Assembly (NCBI RefSeq): GCF_945859705.1
Contig: NC_079135.1
Location: 126,598,551-126,662,550, forward strand
DNA: 64,000 nucleotides
DNA from: Episyrphus balteatus
Taxonomy: Eukaryota > Arthropoda > Insecta > Diptera > Syrphidae
Direction: 5' to 3'
Part shown: piece after piece, positions 22,111 through 35,157 of the stretch
Numbering within the stretch: the stretch's first letter is position 1
How the letters are laid out: the number at the start of each line of letters is the position of its first letter
Notes under the pieces: generated by a model
What the model was told of the DNA's origin: nothing
What the model saw: only the letters and a program-made list of their open reading frames with translations
Databases searched by the model: none
Position numbers and translations under genes: made by a program

Positions 22111-24865
22111 TTTCGAATTATCCACTTTGGAGACTCGTTGTTTTATGTGATATTTTTATGGGAGGACCAATGTCTCAAAAATCCAACAACGGGGAGCGGA
22201 AATAACAGTACCTTACACTCAAGTAATTCGTTCTAACTGGAGCTATTAATTTATTTGTGGATTTCATTTAAATGTCCTTTTTTAATAAGTATTGTGTACT
22301 TTCCTTCATCGAAATGGATGACCCTTCCAGAAAGAATTTCATCTTTGCATAGCTCTAACTCTTATAGTAGATAAAAGTACCTTTTCGCCACGTCAAAACT
22401 TACTCCCAACAAGTCTTTGTTTTGAAGCACAGGTTCGTTAAAAAATTTCTACAGGAACAATTAGACAAAGCTTTTAAATTATAACAATCCTATCAATTAA
22501 AATATTGCACAAAGTAATTTAGCTTTATTCATAAATGAACATCCTTATCGCTGAATCTTTTTTCAATAACAAATTTAAACATCCTAACCAAAACCACATC
22601 ACCTTTACCTCTACGAATTAAACCTTTTACTAGTAGCTTTAGTCTTTCAAGCGAATCAACAAACACACACACACACAAAAAAAAAATCAGTCATTCATCA
22701 GAAGCATTGAGCAAAAGTATTCCCATTGCCATTACGACAATCCAAATCCTCGCGGATATTAAGGTAATCCCCAGCCTGCGATTATCCCATTGCGTAGCGC
22801 TCGAGTCACCAAACATAAAATATTAATTGATATTTTAATTGCATATCTGGTATATTTGCAATAGCTATGAGGCTTGATTCGTCGGTCGTCTCTTCCGCTT
22901 TTGAGTTCCTCTATCATCATCATCATCATCATCATCATCAACATCATCGAAGCAAACCAACCATGAGTCATGTCGATGATGCTTTTGGTCCTGGTGAATA
23001 GAAAACGAAATCCCTTCAGAGAGATCCTTTTACCATCCTATATGGCTGGCAATGTGGAATGGCGCGTCACTCGAACATGAGACTATGTATCTCGTCATAT
23101 AGTATTATTATAGTTCTACAAGCTCTCAAAGAGTGTGGGGGCAACTCTCTACGAGCACATTCAAAGCTTTCCCTTTTAAAATGTAATCAACCATGCATTT
23201 AGTATTATTTCAAAAAAAAAAAAAAAACTCCATTTGAAGGCAGTGCTTTTGCATAATTATAGATTTATAATGGTTTCTCTTTTTTTATGCCGAGGAGTCG
23301 GGGTGTAGAATGAGCCAGGAATTCACTTCCATCGAAGTGCATTGCGGTGATGGGTGTGTGGCGATGCGATACCGAAGCGGGGTGTAACTGCTCCTGCTTG
23401 GATGGATTCAAATTAAAATTCAACAAAGCAGATGAAAAATAAATACAAAAGTTGCCCATAAACCGCACACAGAGCACCGAGTGGTAGCGCACATCCGCGC
23501 ATCAGCGGCCGCCTCGGGCCTTTTCCGTCCGTTTTTATTGTAATCAAAAGTAAGTTTGGTAAAAACGGGCGCCCGGTGTGGGACTTTTTTTTTTGTATTT
23601 TGTGTATAATGATGTATGATTCATTGCGGTTGTTTTTTTTTTTTTCAAGGACATTAGTGTAAGTGCTAGAGCAGGATTGCTCTCTGGAAGGATATAGCAA
23701 TTTCGGTTGAATGTATTAATTGGTCTGGCAGAAGAAGAGATCCTTCGAATTATTCCCTCCTTATAGTCCAATCGTCAATATAGAAAGACGAAATTCAGAA
23801 AACCCACAGGCAAATAATTCTAAGGACTCGTCCTCAGTCGTCTTTGAATATATTTTTCTTTCAATTTTCTTCCTGGTGATTCTTTGACTAAGAATTATTG
23901 ATGGCCATGATGCAGAGAACATTACGTCTCTGGAATATTTTTTTTTTATTTTTCTGAAGGACAATACCTGTGTGTCCTTCTTTGGTTTGTTATTCATCTT
24001 GTAAGTTAAGAAACTCCAGCAGCATTACACAAGACTTTCGAGAGAGGAAAGAAAAATAAATGAAAACTTTTGTTGAAATATTTTTCTTTTCTTGTGCAGA
24101 GAAGAAGAATCCAGTCTATCTTTGGGGGGAATCTTTTATTCGAAGACTCTCAAGAGTGAAGAAAAATATTAAAATTTAAAAGTAATAAGCCGCATTTGAG
24201 CATTGAATGTAGGTATGTTTGTTTACTTATATTTTTTTGCATTTTTGTCTATTTTTTGTTTTTAACAAAAAAATAGAAATGATATGAAAAGAAACATGAG
24301 TATTTGTTTGGGATGAATTTTATTTTTATTTTATTTTTTTTGAGTTGAAGTGGAAGTCTGAGATAATATAACTTTTTGAAAAGAGTTATTGTTGTTATTA
24401 CTGATTCGTGTTCTTTGTTTATATTTTTTTATGGATTCAGACTTTGGTAAACATTTGATATTTGTTTATTTTAAATATCAGGACAAAATAAGTCTTATGA
24501 ATGTCTTTCAATCTCTTCAAGTCATTGAATTCTATAAAACAAATCATAACCTTGAAAGGTTCAATTTATTGCGCATTGGTTTTTGAGATTTGTGGAAAGG
24601 AATACATTTTACAAAGCATTTGACTGTTTCTAGCTAGTGTCCACCTCCCCCCCCGCCCACAGAGTCAATTATGTTAGACCTTAGAACTTCTGCAACTTCA
24701 TAAAATATTCTTAAAAAAGTACGGGGATGACTTGTTTTAGTAAAATTTCGATAGCTTGGGAAAAAAAATTCAGAAATTTCCTAATAAAACATTGGAACTT
24801 TCCCACTATCGCCCATAAATTGAACTTGTTTTCAAAAAAAGTAAGGCGATCAATTCTATTCGAAT
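22111..24865. other. Low-copy-looking stretch with microsatellites
   Basis: Contains an AC run at 22662-22675, an (ATC)n run at about 22914-22940, poly(A) at 23212-23226, poly(T) near 23633-23644 and a C run near 24644. Base composition is more balanced at 22700-23560 than elsewhere. No protein family is recognised; the short open frames show no conserved motif. Confidence 0.4.
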
Positions 24866-25512
24866 CAGGGGCGTACACCGTACATACCATTGGGGCAGCC
24901 GGGCGATGCCCCGGGGTCCCGAAGAAATTGTAGGGCCCCTAGAAAGATTAAGAAGTGAAAAAACCTGTAAATGTAAGATAAAATAACGATGCAAATACAT
25001 AGAGCTAACGTTCAACTAACTTCTTTATTTTATATTGGTAAAACGCTCAATTGATGTACATACCTGTACTGGCCCCCCTGAATAAGTAGTACAAATACAA
25101 TTTTTAAATTTCGAAACCCCTACAAGACTGTCCAGGCGAGCTTTTTAAGGCTTTTCGATACAAGGGTCCCAAAAAATTAATAAAGTGTTAAGGGGCAAAT
25201 AGACATTTCTATATTTCAGCACAGCGACATTCTGTGTACTCTCAGTGGTCTAAGAAATTATTAACTTAAATTCAGAATTTTTCGATACTTTATACAAAAT
25301 CGTTTTTTAAATTAAAAAAAAAAATTAAGTAAGTTTTATTTTTGAATAAACTTTTTTGTAGTTATAAGTTTAATTTTTTATGTATTTAGATTACGGCTGA
25401 AAGTTCAAAAATTTCAAAATCCTTGTTCAGACAGTTTTGAGAAGTTATTTCACGTTTTAAATAAAATTTTCAACTTGTTAAAAGGGGCCCGGAAGCTCAA
25501 TTAACACCTCTG
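24866..25512. mobile_element. hAT-like non-autonomous element
   Basis: It starts CAGGGGCGTACACC and ends AACACCTCTG, fitting the CAGRGGYGT ends of hAT transposons. The flanking octamers ATTCGAAT (24858-24865) and ATACGAGT (25513-25520) agree at 6 of 8 positions, as expected for an aged 8-bp duplication. Near the left end is GCCGGGCGATGCCCCGGGG. There is no transposase. Confidence 0.55.
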
Positions 25513-25731
25513 ATACGAGTAAACTGAACTCAAAATTAAATTTCTCCAATCGAAATCCTTGCCGGTCGAAAAACATTATGCTTGTAAATTATTATGCAGA
25601 GCATCTTTTGCGGGAAGAACTTTGATGAATGTTAGTAGGTATACTGCGTATAACTTAACAAGAAAATCAAAGAGTCTTTAGAGAAATCTTTAAAACAAGG
25701 CTATACCTGAATATACGGTATATTTGTAGTA

Positions 25732-26035
25732 CCCCCTAGCTCAATGGTTAGTGCTATTGACTATAACGAAAGAGGTCTAGGTCATAGCCGTAGCTAGGAT
25801 TTCATTTCGGGAGGGGTTAGCTCAGAGGGAGGAAATTTTTTTTTACATATTTTTTAGATGCGAGTATTAAAAAATACCGTTTAAATTTTAGATAAACTAA
25901 AAAAAATCCAAAATTTTTTAAAAAATGGAAAAATATCCAAAAACAGTATGAATTTCTTTTTTTTCAAAATTTTAATTTTTTTGGAAACTTTTAATTTTCT
26001 TTAGTTTATCTAAAATTTAAACGGTATTTATTAAT
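25732..26035. repeat. Repeat with tRNA-like A box and a 30-bp perfect hairpin
   Basis: CTAGCTCAATGGTTAGTG near 25737-25754 looks like a tRNA A box; a B box is not convincing. GCCGTAGCTAGGATTTCATT follows. The 30 bases at 25872-25901 (core AAATACCGTTTAAATTTTAG) are perfectly inverted at 26000-26029. Confidence 0.45.
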
Positions 26036-27164
26036 AAAATGTTCAAATAAACTCAAAAGAATTTGATTTTGCTCATACAAAAATGATTAGAAGTAAGTCA
26101 TTTACAGCTGCAAAAATGTGGTGTTTCAAATTATCTCAAAAATTCAAACCCTCACCACAACAGAAAAACTGTTTGATGAATAACTCTGAAACTTTGCAAA
26201 ATAATTTTAGTTCGGTTAAGCTTCAATAATTAATCAGTTTAATCTTATCACCCATAGTTATGAAATAGCGGCACATTTTCTAAAAAAAAACTGTAAAAAG
26301 GCCTATTTTGATAGCTTTTCTAAATTGATATCAAACGTACGAAAACAATTTTTTTTTACAAAGCAAACTTAATTTCTTTGTGGAAAATTAAATGAAATTT
26401 TCAAATGTATCCTTAAATTTTCTGTAGAGTGATCCGTTGTTTAGATATTGATAGTCAAAGTCAAAAGTATGGTTTTTGGTTCGAGGACTGATATTGTAGT
26501 CTATAGAAAATCGTAGGATTTTGAAACAAAAATAATCTTGAAGCCAAATTAAAGCCTTTCTAAAAATTACTATCATTTCATCATAAAAAATGTTCCCACT
26601 TTTTTATGAGAAAAGTAAAAACAAAAAAAAAAATTGAAAATGTTGGTTAGAAATAAAATATTTAGTCATAAAATCCTAAAACTAGAAGAATGTAGCTTTC
26701 ACATGCTTTTTGATTTGTCATGATGCAATCATTTTTAACTGAGATACAGCCTGTCGAAAATCACTAAAAAAATCACAATTTTTTTTTGTTCCCTTAATTT
26801 TTTGGGCTAGTGTATAAGAATGACATTCCCAAGAAAAAAACAAAAAATGCATATTTTTTGTGTTTATGGCGTGAACTCTTTTAGCAAAAACAAATTGTTT
26901 AAAAGGAAGAGACACTCAATTTATTTTAATCCGCTTTGGTGTTGTATAAGTTACCCAAAGGTTTTTCAAAAAAATTGGCAAAATTTTCGAATTTTTTGTA
27001 TTCTATGTATGTGTGTTGTTTTTTGGTTTCAAAAATCTTTTTGACAGATAAATCTGTCAAACTCCTAATACTATTAAATTAGAATTTTTCAATAATTTCC
27101 AAATAAAAATTATTTTTATTAATTTTTCGCGTCGGTTTTTTTTTCAAAATTTTATAAATGCATT
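26036..27164. other. AT-rich stretch, nothing recognised
   Basis: Many A and T homopolymer runs. No conserved coding motif in any frame. Confidence 0.4.
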
Positions 27165-28040
27165 TTTGTAATTTTATACGACGCACGGTGCTCGAGGGAT
27201 GTAATTGTATCAGTTATTGATCTATCAACTACACTGGTTTACAAGGGTTTTGTTGCCGAAACAAAAATATACTTTTCTGAAGGTTTTCGGTGTGCTGAAC
27301 TCGAATCCGAAGTCAGAAAAAATTGATGAGCTCCCGTTTTTGAAATATTAAAAACGTTTTTTTGACTACTTCGGACCTTATTCTTTAATGTAAGGCAAAT
27401 TGTTAAAAAAATATTTAGTAACAGTTTCTATTACTATTTACCTTCTTTCAAGAACTTTTTAAATCTTTCCGATATCTTTGATATTGACCGAGATATCTTA
27501 AAGAAGGAAAACAGTTCTTATAGAAACCGTTACTAATGTTTTTACAATTTTCCTTATATAAAAGAATAAGGTCCGAAGTAGGATTTTCTAACGGTAATAT
27601 TTCAAAGACGGGAGCTAATTAACTTTTTCTGGCTACGGATTCGAGTTCAGCACACCGAAAACCTTCAGAAAAGTATATTTTTGTTCCGGCAACAAAAAAA
27701 AGTTTAATTATGTTAACCAGTGTTATCATTTGTAGCTTTATTTTGTATTCTATCCAAGAAACTCAAAGAGGTAATTGGAGTACCTGCCCAGATGTGGGAG
27801 TTATACTCGAGCTTTGGACGAATATATGCTTTATAAATAAGTGCTAGATCAGAAGGGGGGAAATATTTCTTGCATCTGCGGAGAAAACCTAAACATTTCG
27901 CAGCGGATTTAGCGGTGTCAAATATGTGTTCATTCCACAGGAGATGGTTTGTATTGTAATGTACATACTGAGAATGGAAAGTTTTTCGGTTTCCTCAATG
28001 CAAGATACCACTCATGGCATAGAAGAAAGGTTACGATTTA
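27165..28040 (-). pseudogene. Non-LTR retrotransposon reverse-transcriptase remnant
   Basis: The minus strand from about 27960 down to 27730 encodes NEHIFDTAKSAAKCLGFLRR, then IYKAYIRPKLEYNSHIWAGT, then LDRIQNKAT. This is the conserved thumb/C-terminal part of Jockey- or CR1-type ORF2. It resumes beyond the inserted foldback as DRSITDTITSLEHRASY at 27175-27225, in a shifted frame. Neither end of a full element is visible, so it is an old internal fragment. The foldback at 27232..27722 splits it. Sequence upstream of 27960 drifts out of frame. It is inactive. Confidence 0.75.
27232..27722. mobile_element. FB2 foldback, copy gamma, inserted in a LINE remnant
   Basis: It begins CACTGGTTTACAAGGG and ends TATGTTAACCAGTG. 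The arms share GTGTGCTGAACTCGAATCCG and its inverted match. The flanks are CTA (27229-27231) and TTA (27723-27725), a 3-bp duplication with one change. The reverse-transcriptase reading resumes on both sides, which independently fixes the insertion point. Confidence 0.8.
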
Positions 28041-29930
28041 ATGATAGTAAGTAGCATTGTGTTTTTGAAGGTCTTTACCACCTAAAACATTTTTCTCAGA
28101 TCTACTGCCGAGGAGTTGACAAAGCCTCCAAGTGCATCTTTGTAAACTGTAAATCATTTTATATTTTGCAAATTCATTACTCGCACACATAAGAATGTTG
28201 GATTGATGTTTGTCACTAACTGAGGCAGTAAACAAGAGTTTTCCCTTCGATAATGACACAAAGTAATGGGAAAAATAAAAAATATTACTTTGAAGTATTC
28301 AAAGACTTTTTTTTTATGTTGTTTAACCCTTGCTTATCAAGCCTTATTTAGACGTCGCATCAGCGAAACATGAAGAGATACAAAATAAAGTTAAACTTAA
28401 ACTTAAATGAAAAGATGAGCCTGTAAGTAAGTAAAAACCCTTTTCAATGTATGTCTGTACCAAAGTGAATTCTTATATGCTGTTATCAACATCACAGTTC
28501 CGAGATATTTTTTTTATAAAGTAAACATTCTGAAGTCCAAAATGTTGTTACTTCAAAATTCCATAGAATTTCTGTAAGCCACCGAATTACCCATATTAAA
28601 CAAACTGCATATTGTGTGTGTTCCCATTCCAACAGATCATGACCTCTCTTCATTCTTCGTGATAGGAACGAAGTTGTAAATTCCGTTTCTCTTACAGATT
28701 AACCGTTTAAGGTTATAAAACTGATGGCACAGAGCTTCTATATAAACCCATAAATTAGTAATAAAAAAAAAATTAAAATTCAACAATATTCATTTTCGGT
28801 CGTCTCATCGTCGTCATGGACGTTGTCGACCTCAACAAAAAAAAGTCTAAAGTGAAAGAAAATTGTCCGCAATTTGTAATGATCTCCCCTTGGAACGGTA
28901 CCGAAATGAAAAATACAAAAAACAAAAAAAAAATATCCACATAAAATCTTTAATTTTGGTCAAACATTTTTGTTGTGTTAAACAACAATCGTGCGTCTTG
29001 CCAGTTTGAAATGAAGTACAACAGCATCCCAAAGCTAATTATGTACCATAGTCATTTTGGACAATGTTGCATTCCAACATGCATCCCAATCACTGACAGC
29101 GCACATACAAACACATATTCTCATGCATACAGCCCTTTAAGCCTTCTCTCTTGCACGAATATGGACTGGATTTTGAAAATCCCTTTATTGCTTAAATCCT
29201 GGTCGACAAAAAAGTCCAGGTTCTTTGGTGCCTAATCGATTCAGACTTTTGTCTGCGATGGTGGTATGTCCAAAAAGGCACAGAGTTCAATTGAATCACG
29301 TGTGTGGTGTGTCCTCGTAATTATATGAAAGAAAAGAAGAACCAACGAAGAAGATACAAAATCTCTTGGTTTTGGGAATTTTGCAATTTTCTTTCATAAA
29401 TTAATTCACAAATCCACGTTGACCGAAATGGGACATAAAGTCACCGAAACATGTCACACATATCCTCTGAAGAAGTTCAATTGGGGACACTTCTTGGGAT
29501 TGCGCTTCCTGTGACAATAATTGCAACTCAAAGTGTCGTGTCTTTTGATACTTGAACATGGGCAGCGCGAAAAATAGGGACAGTACTGAAATTTAAAACC
29601 GTAATCCAGGGTTTTAATTTGAATTCGAACACGGAAATGTGCGTGCTGACATTTTGTCAGGGAAGATCAGACATCCAATATTAGACATTGCGAAATGCAA
29701 ACTTCTGCAAGTTATTTAACAAAAAAAAAAAAAGACAAATTAATAAGTCAGAGAAGGATTGCAAGGGCAAGATTATAGAGGTTGACATGTTTTTGAGGAC
29801 CGGTAAGTATCGGTTGGCAGAAGAAAGCACCCTTTCTTTTTGCTCAAAACTTCAACACTTTACTATCCAGGCTTGACGTCTTGGTCCGACGAAGCTTCTT
29901 GACTAATTGAGTGAGTTGACTAGTGTAGGT
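28041..29930. other. Low-copy-looking stretch without a recognised gene
   Basis: Some open frames occur (for instance 28038-28259 on the minus strand and 28975-29235 on the plus strand), but none has a domain, family motif or supported splice structure. This could be intergenic or intronic. Confidence 0.35.
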
Positions 29931-30460
29931 AGGTGTTATTGGTGTTGTTGGTGTTGAGGGTGTTGTTGGTGTTGTTAGTGTTGTTGGTGTTTTTATTGTT
30001 GTTGGTGTAAATGGTGCTGCAAATGACTGAAGCACATTTCCCTTTCGCTCAAGACTTTATATCTTGTTCTTATGAAGCATCTTGACTGTTAATATTGTTG
30101 GAGTTGTTGATCTTACTGGTGTTGTTGTTGGTGTTGTAGGTGTTGTAGGTGATGTTGGTGTTGTTGGGGTTGTCAGTGTTGTGAATGTTGGTGGTGTTGC
30201 TGGTGTTGTTGTTGATATTGTTGCTTCGGTGTTGTTGGTTTTGCTGTTGTTGTTTGCTGTTGTAAGTACTGTTGGTGTTGTTGATGTTGTAAGCGTGGTT
30301 GTTGTAATTGGCTTAAGCACACTGCCCTTTTGTTGAACACTTTATTGTCCAAAGTCGACGTCTTGCTCTTATGTGGCTTCGTGACTGTAATTGTTATCAT
30401 TGTTGGTGTTGTAGGTGTTGTTAATATCGAGATTGTTCTTTTTGGTGTTGTTGCTGTTAT
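29930..30460 (+). repeat. GGTGTTGTT minisatellite with higher-order repeats
   Basis: GTTGGTGTTGTTGGTGTTGT-type triplet repeats alternate with a unique spacer of about 60 bp resembling CTTATGAAGCATCTTGACTG. The spacer appears three times, ending near 29905, 30087 and 30384, so the array has higher-order units of roughly 180 and 300 bp. Threonine/proline-rich and valine-rich frames here are products of the repeat. Confidence 0.85.
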
Positions 30461-32450
30461 TATTGATTAACTTGTGATATTAGGTCCCTTTCCTCAAAAA
30501 CAAAAAAATGGTGATAACTCCAAAACAAAATACAAAATCTTCGTAGACGCAAAATAGACAGTTTACATAATACAAATCAAATAAAAGATTTTTCATTTTC
30601 CGATACTTACAATCAAATTTAAGTTAAACCAATTTTACAAAATCCGTCTAGTTATAGTTTTGGGTAAGCTTAATCAAAAGTCAAAAATAGAAAAATAATC
30701 CAATTGCATCAAAAAATTTATCAAACCCAATTTTTTTTACCCAAAATGAAATGAAAAAAAAAAAAAAAAAAAAAAAAACCAACAGAAATTCCATTTCAAC
30801 CATTGTGTGCCTCGAATAATAGCCATAAAGCATCCCCACATGACGACAGAAGACTTTTTACTCATCTTCGTCGTTGTCAGTCGTCAGTCGTGTAGAGATA
30901 TGGACCTTCCTCTCCGCATAACAGTGGCCTCGTTCTGCCAGATAAAATGAACAAAAGAGCACATCGTTTCATTTCTTTTTTGCATGCCTTGAATCAGCAC
31001 AGCAAGAGGCAAAAGGAGGCACACTACTAACAAACAAAGATCTAAGGGTGTCCTTCCAAAATACATCGAAATCATTGTGTGGAACACATTCCATCAGCAG
31101 AAAGGAACAAACGGCATTACTGACCCAGAATTTTCGGCAAAATTCAAATTGAGGCTGCTGTAGCTGGTAACTGTTAGTGAGGCGAGGTCGGTTCAGTTGT
31201 TCTCCATCAGATCTCATTCTCACAGAGCGTGGTCGGGTTTTGTGTCGTTGTCGGTAGTGTGTGTCCCTAAGCTCGTTATGCAATGAATGACTGTGGTTTG
31301 CCGGAGACGGATTTGTGTACATCGTCAACGGATATACCATTGTCAAGGGCGTCACCCACCATAACCTCACACTTCAAATATCTTATCTCAACCACAAGAG
31401 GCTTGCATTGCCACCCTATTCTCCCCCAGTCAAGCACCAAGGATCTAGAGTGTGAGGCAATATACGATACATTTGAGGTTGAGGCTTTATGTCGAATTTT
31501 GGAGTGTGGACCACCGACCGACTGATGATTGGAATTTTTAGTTGTAAACCAAACAAAACGGACTACAGACTATTCGGCCGAACTCCAATTACATTAGGAC
31601 TTTCGGTCAGCATCATCTTGTTGTATATAGAAAGGACGAGCAGATCTATTTGTTAATAGAAATTTAGGAATCCGACCTCTGCGAAATAGATGAGATACAA
31701 AATGGAGATGGAAATTTAATCTTATTAATGCTACTATATGCCCAGCTATGAGTGGAATTATTCTATATTATACATTATATAGAAAGGATATGGGGTTACA
31801 GTTATAGTTACAACAAATATAACGTTTTCAAAGCGTATCTATACAAATATCTTTCCCTCTCCATCATAACGTTGGCATATTTCGTGCTCCAATTGGTATT
31901 GGGTTCGAATCTAGACGAGCTTCGAGACTGTGCAAAACAATCAATGTAATAACAGATTATTGTCCTTATACATATATATTTATACCTATGTTTGTTTATT
32001 ACATTCGTTTATATTCAAATGTATGTATGTACTATATTTGTAGAGATTCGAAGAGATATCAATTTCAATGTTTAAACAGTTTAATGATATTTGCGATATC
32101 ATTTGGCAAATTATATTCTTAGAATAGAATATTATTATTGTGACTCTGTGGGTTAATTAAAGGATATTAAAGTTTTGCATTAAAGCCCACCATCAAAGGA
32201 TCAAAATTTCAATAAATATTTAAAGGATATTCAGTGTGTTTGTATGGAGAAATTTAAATTAATGGTATAGCTTTTTGGTTCTATTTAACTTAACTAAGTT
32301 ATAATAACTTGCTTTTTGATTTATCTGAAATAGTATAGATATAATTTGTCATGTATGTAAACTTGTTAAAGTGATAAAGGTAATTGGAAGAAAAGTTAAT
32401 AGGTAATTTAACTTAGTTGAGTGAGTGTTTTTTTAATCTGCTTTTATGTA
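30461..32450. other. Low-copy-looking stretch; poly(A) at about 30755
   Basis: A run of about 23 A lies at 30756-30778. The segment 30890-31530 has balanced composition and could be exonic or regulatory. GGTTCAGTTG near 31191-31200 fits an insect initiator, but no gene model can be built. 31750-32450 is AT-rich. Confidence 0.35.
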
Positions 32451-32689
32451 CACGAAGAAAAAAAAACACCTTAAAACAAGCGGATTCCACATTAAATTAA
32501 GCGGATTTCTGCATGGTTTTTTTTTGCCAACATGACTTCCGTCTTAAATTAAGCGGACAAATCATCTTAATTTCTTGAATGCATAAATTTAAACGATATC
32601 CACTTGATTTAAGAGAAAAATCATCTAATTTTTATGTGGAAACATTTTAATTCAAAAAAAAGTATCTGGCAGCCACTGGTAGACCGAGA

Positions 32690-33545
32690 GCCAACGACAT
32701 AATGAATCAAGTCATCTAAAGAATGTTGTGAGGCATATCATTAGAAAGGACTTGTTGAGTAAAGCACGAATCGTGAAGTCTGGCAGCATTTTAGTGTGAC
32801 CAACATGGGTTAAATTCTACCCAAAGTGTAAAAAAAAGAAAAAAGTCAACCTGGTTGGGTAATTTTGTAAATTTAATTCCTAACCGAAAGTAATTTGCAT
32901 AATATTTTTTTTGGTGAAATTTGTCACATAATATTCCCAAAAGTGTCAGCGCAAAAAGTCAGGCCAAATTTCTTTGACAAACACCCCGGTAGACAACTTT
33001 AAATGTCGAAATTTCGAAATTTTCGAAAAAAATCCTGTTTCTGTTTCTTGTTTAAGAAAACTAGTCATGTGAAAAACTTTGTGATGTAGATCCAGAGAAA
33101 GGTCTTGATGTGTGGTATAAGAATAAATTTGTCTGGCAGCCTTTTAGTGTGACCCACATGGATTTAATTCGATCCTAAGTGTGAAAAACAGAAAAAATCA
33201 ACTCATTTGAATAATTTTGTAAAATTAATTCCTAACCGAAAGGAATTTGTTCAATTTATTTTTTGACAAAATTTGTTACACAATACTCCCAAAAGTATTT
33301 GCGCAAAGAGTCAGTCTAAAATTCTTTTACAAACACCCTGGTAGAGAACTTTAAATGTCGAAAAATTCAAAATTTTCGAAAAAAATTTGTTTTTGTTCCT
33401 TTTTTTTAGTTAAGTCATCTAAAGAAAGTTGTGAGGCACATAAATAGAAAGGTCTTGAGATGTGAGACAAGAAAAAATTGGTCTGGCAGCATTTTAGTGT
33501 CACCAACATTGATTTATTACGGTCTGAATGTGAGCCAAAAATATG
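32690..33545 (+). repeat. Tandem repeat of about 350 bp, 2.4 copies
   Basis: TCTGGCAGCATTTTAGTGTG begins near 32779 and similar blocks return at 33132 and 33482, giving periods of 353 and 350. CGGTAGACAACTTTAAATGTC and TCATCTAAAGAAWGTTGTGAG also recur. The copies are diverged. Confidence 0.8.
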
Positions 33546-33599
33546 AGAAAATATATTTTTATTCATTATACAGTGCGATTTAGGAGAAATGGGTCAAAA

Positions 33600-33860
33600 A
33601 GCTAGAGTGTGTAGGTTACGTTGAGACAAGAAAAAACTCGTATGGGAGGGGAGGGTCTATTTTCCCCGTTTAGCCAGGAGCGGCAATTTTCTAAAAAATT
33701 GAATTTATTTGGGAAAAAAAAAATAAATAAAATCAACGGTTTCACCTACAATAACGTGTTGTACCTTTTTGTAAAGCCGAAAACATTGTTTTTTATAAAC
33801 TTTTTAAATAGTTTTTGATAAAATAATTTTCAAAGTCAAAATTTTGAAAAAAAAAAAAAT
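33600..33860. repeat. FB1-related remnant
   Basis: The stretch GGGTCTATTTTCCCCGTTTA with GGAGCGGCAATTTTCTAAAA, then CAACGGTTTCACC and TAGTTTTTGATAAAATAATT, follows the order of the FB1 left arm at 1025-1245. It has no own termini and may be a captured piece. Confidence 0.55.
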
Positions 33861-34446
33861 GAAAAAAAATATGGAACTAATTTTTTTTCAAAATTTTATG
33901 TAAATAAGTACTAAATTAGCTTTCAAAATTTAATGGTCTTATTGTTTTTAAACAAAAACAGAAAACGGGAAGTAAAAATAATTTATTAATCTTGTTTATT
34001 TTTGAAATTAATATAATATTTATTTTTGTTACACTTGGAACTTAAATTTTGTTGTTGTTATTTCTCAATGTCTGCGGCAGAGTTTGTCCAAGAATTTTGG
34101 TCTGTCGTGTATGCTTTTGAAGCGACAGTTGCAGAAGTATTATGTACACAAAGGCATAAACAAAATATTTAAGTAAGCAGTTGATAATAGTAAAAGGACT
34201 CTTAAAATCATATTTCCTGATTATCAGAGAAATATTTTTTCCTATGGGGGTCACTAGGCGAGTGCCTTGCCATCGTACTATATCACTGTGGGAAATATGT
34301 ATGCAACTAAAGCTAAATTTTATTTTTAAATTTTTATATTTGTCGGTTTTTGAAGATCAAAATTCACATTGAAATGGATTGTTTAAAGGTGGTGGGATTT
34401 AAAGTAGGCCCCATCTTATTTTAAGGTGAATTTTTTTTTCTCCGTG

Positions 34447-35157
34447 TACTTATCACAAAATTTATGACAGTTGGAAGTAAATAATTTCGTTAAAGATTCT
34501 TTAAAGCTTCGCTCAAAAACCATTTCATATAGAACTAAAACTAAAGAAACTGAGGACTACCAAATGATTATTGTTTTTCGAATGTAACAAGCTCAAAAGT
34601 TTCTGCTACATTTTTATTGACGCTATAGCAGCTGTGTAATTTAAATTGGATATAAAATCAATATTTTAAATCAATTACTTTTAACTCGACTAACACAAGA
34701 GCTTGCTTAACAATAAATAATTTAAAACTGACAGGTTATAGTTTCTATAAAGCTTCTCAGATTCAATTATTTTTATTAAAGTCATATTTTCGTTAACTGT
34801 AGATGCTGTTCAAGTTTTTAAAGAAGCTTTACTGAAAACTTATAGGTTTGAGTAAGTGCACTTATAGACGAAGCTTTGGTAAATTTTTTAAGTCTCTGCA
34901 TAATAGTTCTTTATTTATTAAAAATGTTTTAGAATTGGCATAAAATATTAATAGAAGTATTATGGAAGCTGTATCTGTCAAAAAATTCAATTTCATTAGT
35001 ACTTGTTATAACCTTCGTTTATCCTTCTTTTAAAATTGATTAGAAAATTAGAATTGAAATTTGTATAACATTATCTTTTTGAAATGCACAGAACACTTAA
35101 CGAAGTTTTATGGAAGTATAGATTCTTTAATACATTGTAGTTCCGGTGGACTGATAA
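34447..35157. other. AT-rich stretch, nothing recognised
   Basis: No motif, repeat arms or coding pattern seen. Confidence 0.4.

Larger units (their letters stand above)
32451..34446. mobile_element. CACGAAGAAAAA inverted-repeat element, 2.0 kb
   Basis: The left end CACGAAGAAAAAAAAACACC matches, inverted, the right end ending TTTTTTTTTCTCCGTG; TTAAAAYAAG is also shared. TA lies outside both ends. The interior has AAATTAAGCGGA words, a 350-bp tandem repeat (32690..33545) and a remnant resembling FB1 (33600..33860). There is no transposase. Confidence 0.6.

Noticed and set aside
30057..30400. Thr/Pro-rich (minus) and Val-rich (plus) frames that look like mucin or low-complexity proteins
   Set aside because: Products of the GGTGTTGTT minisatellite, open on both strands; no signal peptide or flanking gene structure.
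31191..31525. Initiator-like TCAGTTG followed by an 80-residue frame as a gene start
   Set aside because: No protein family, no exon structure, and the downstream element spacing does not fit.
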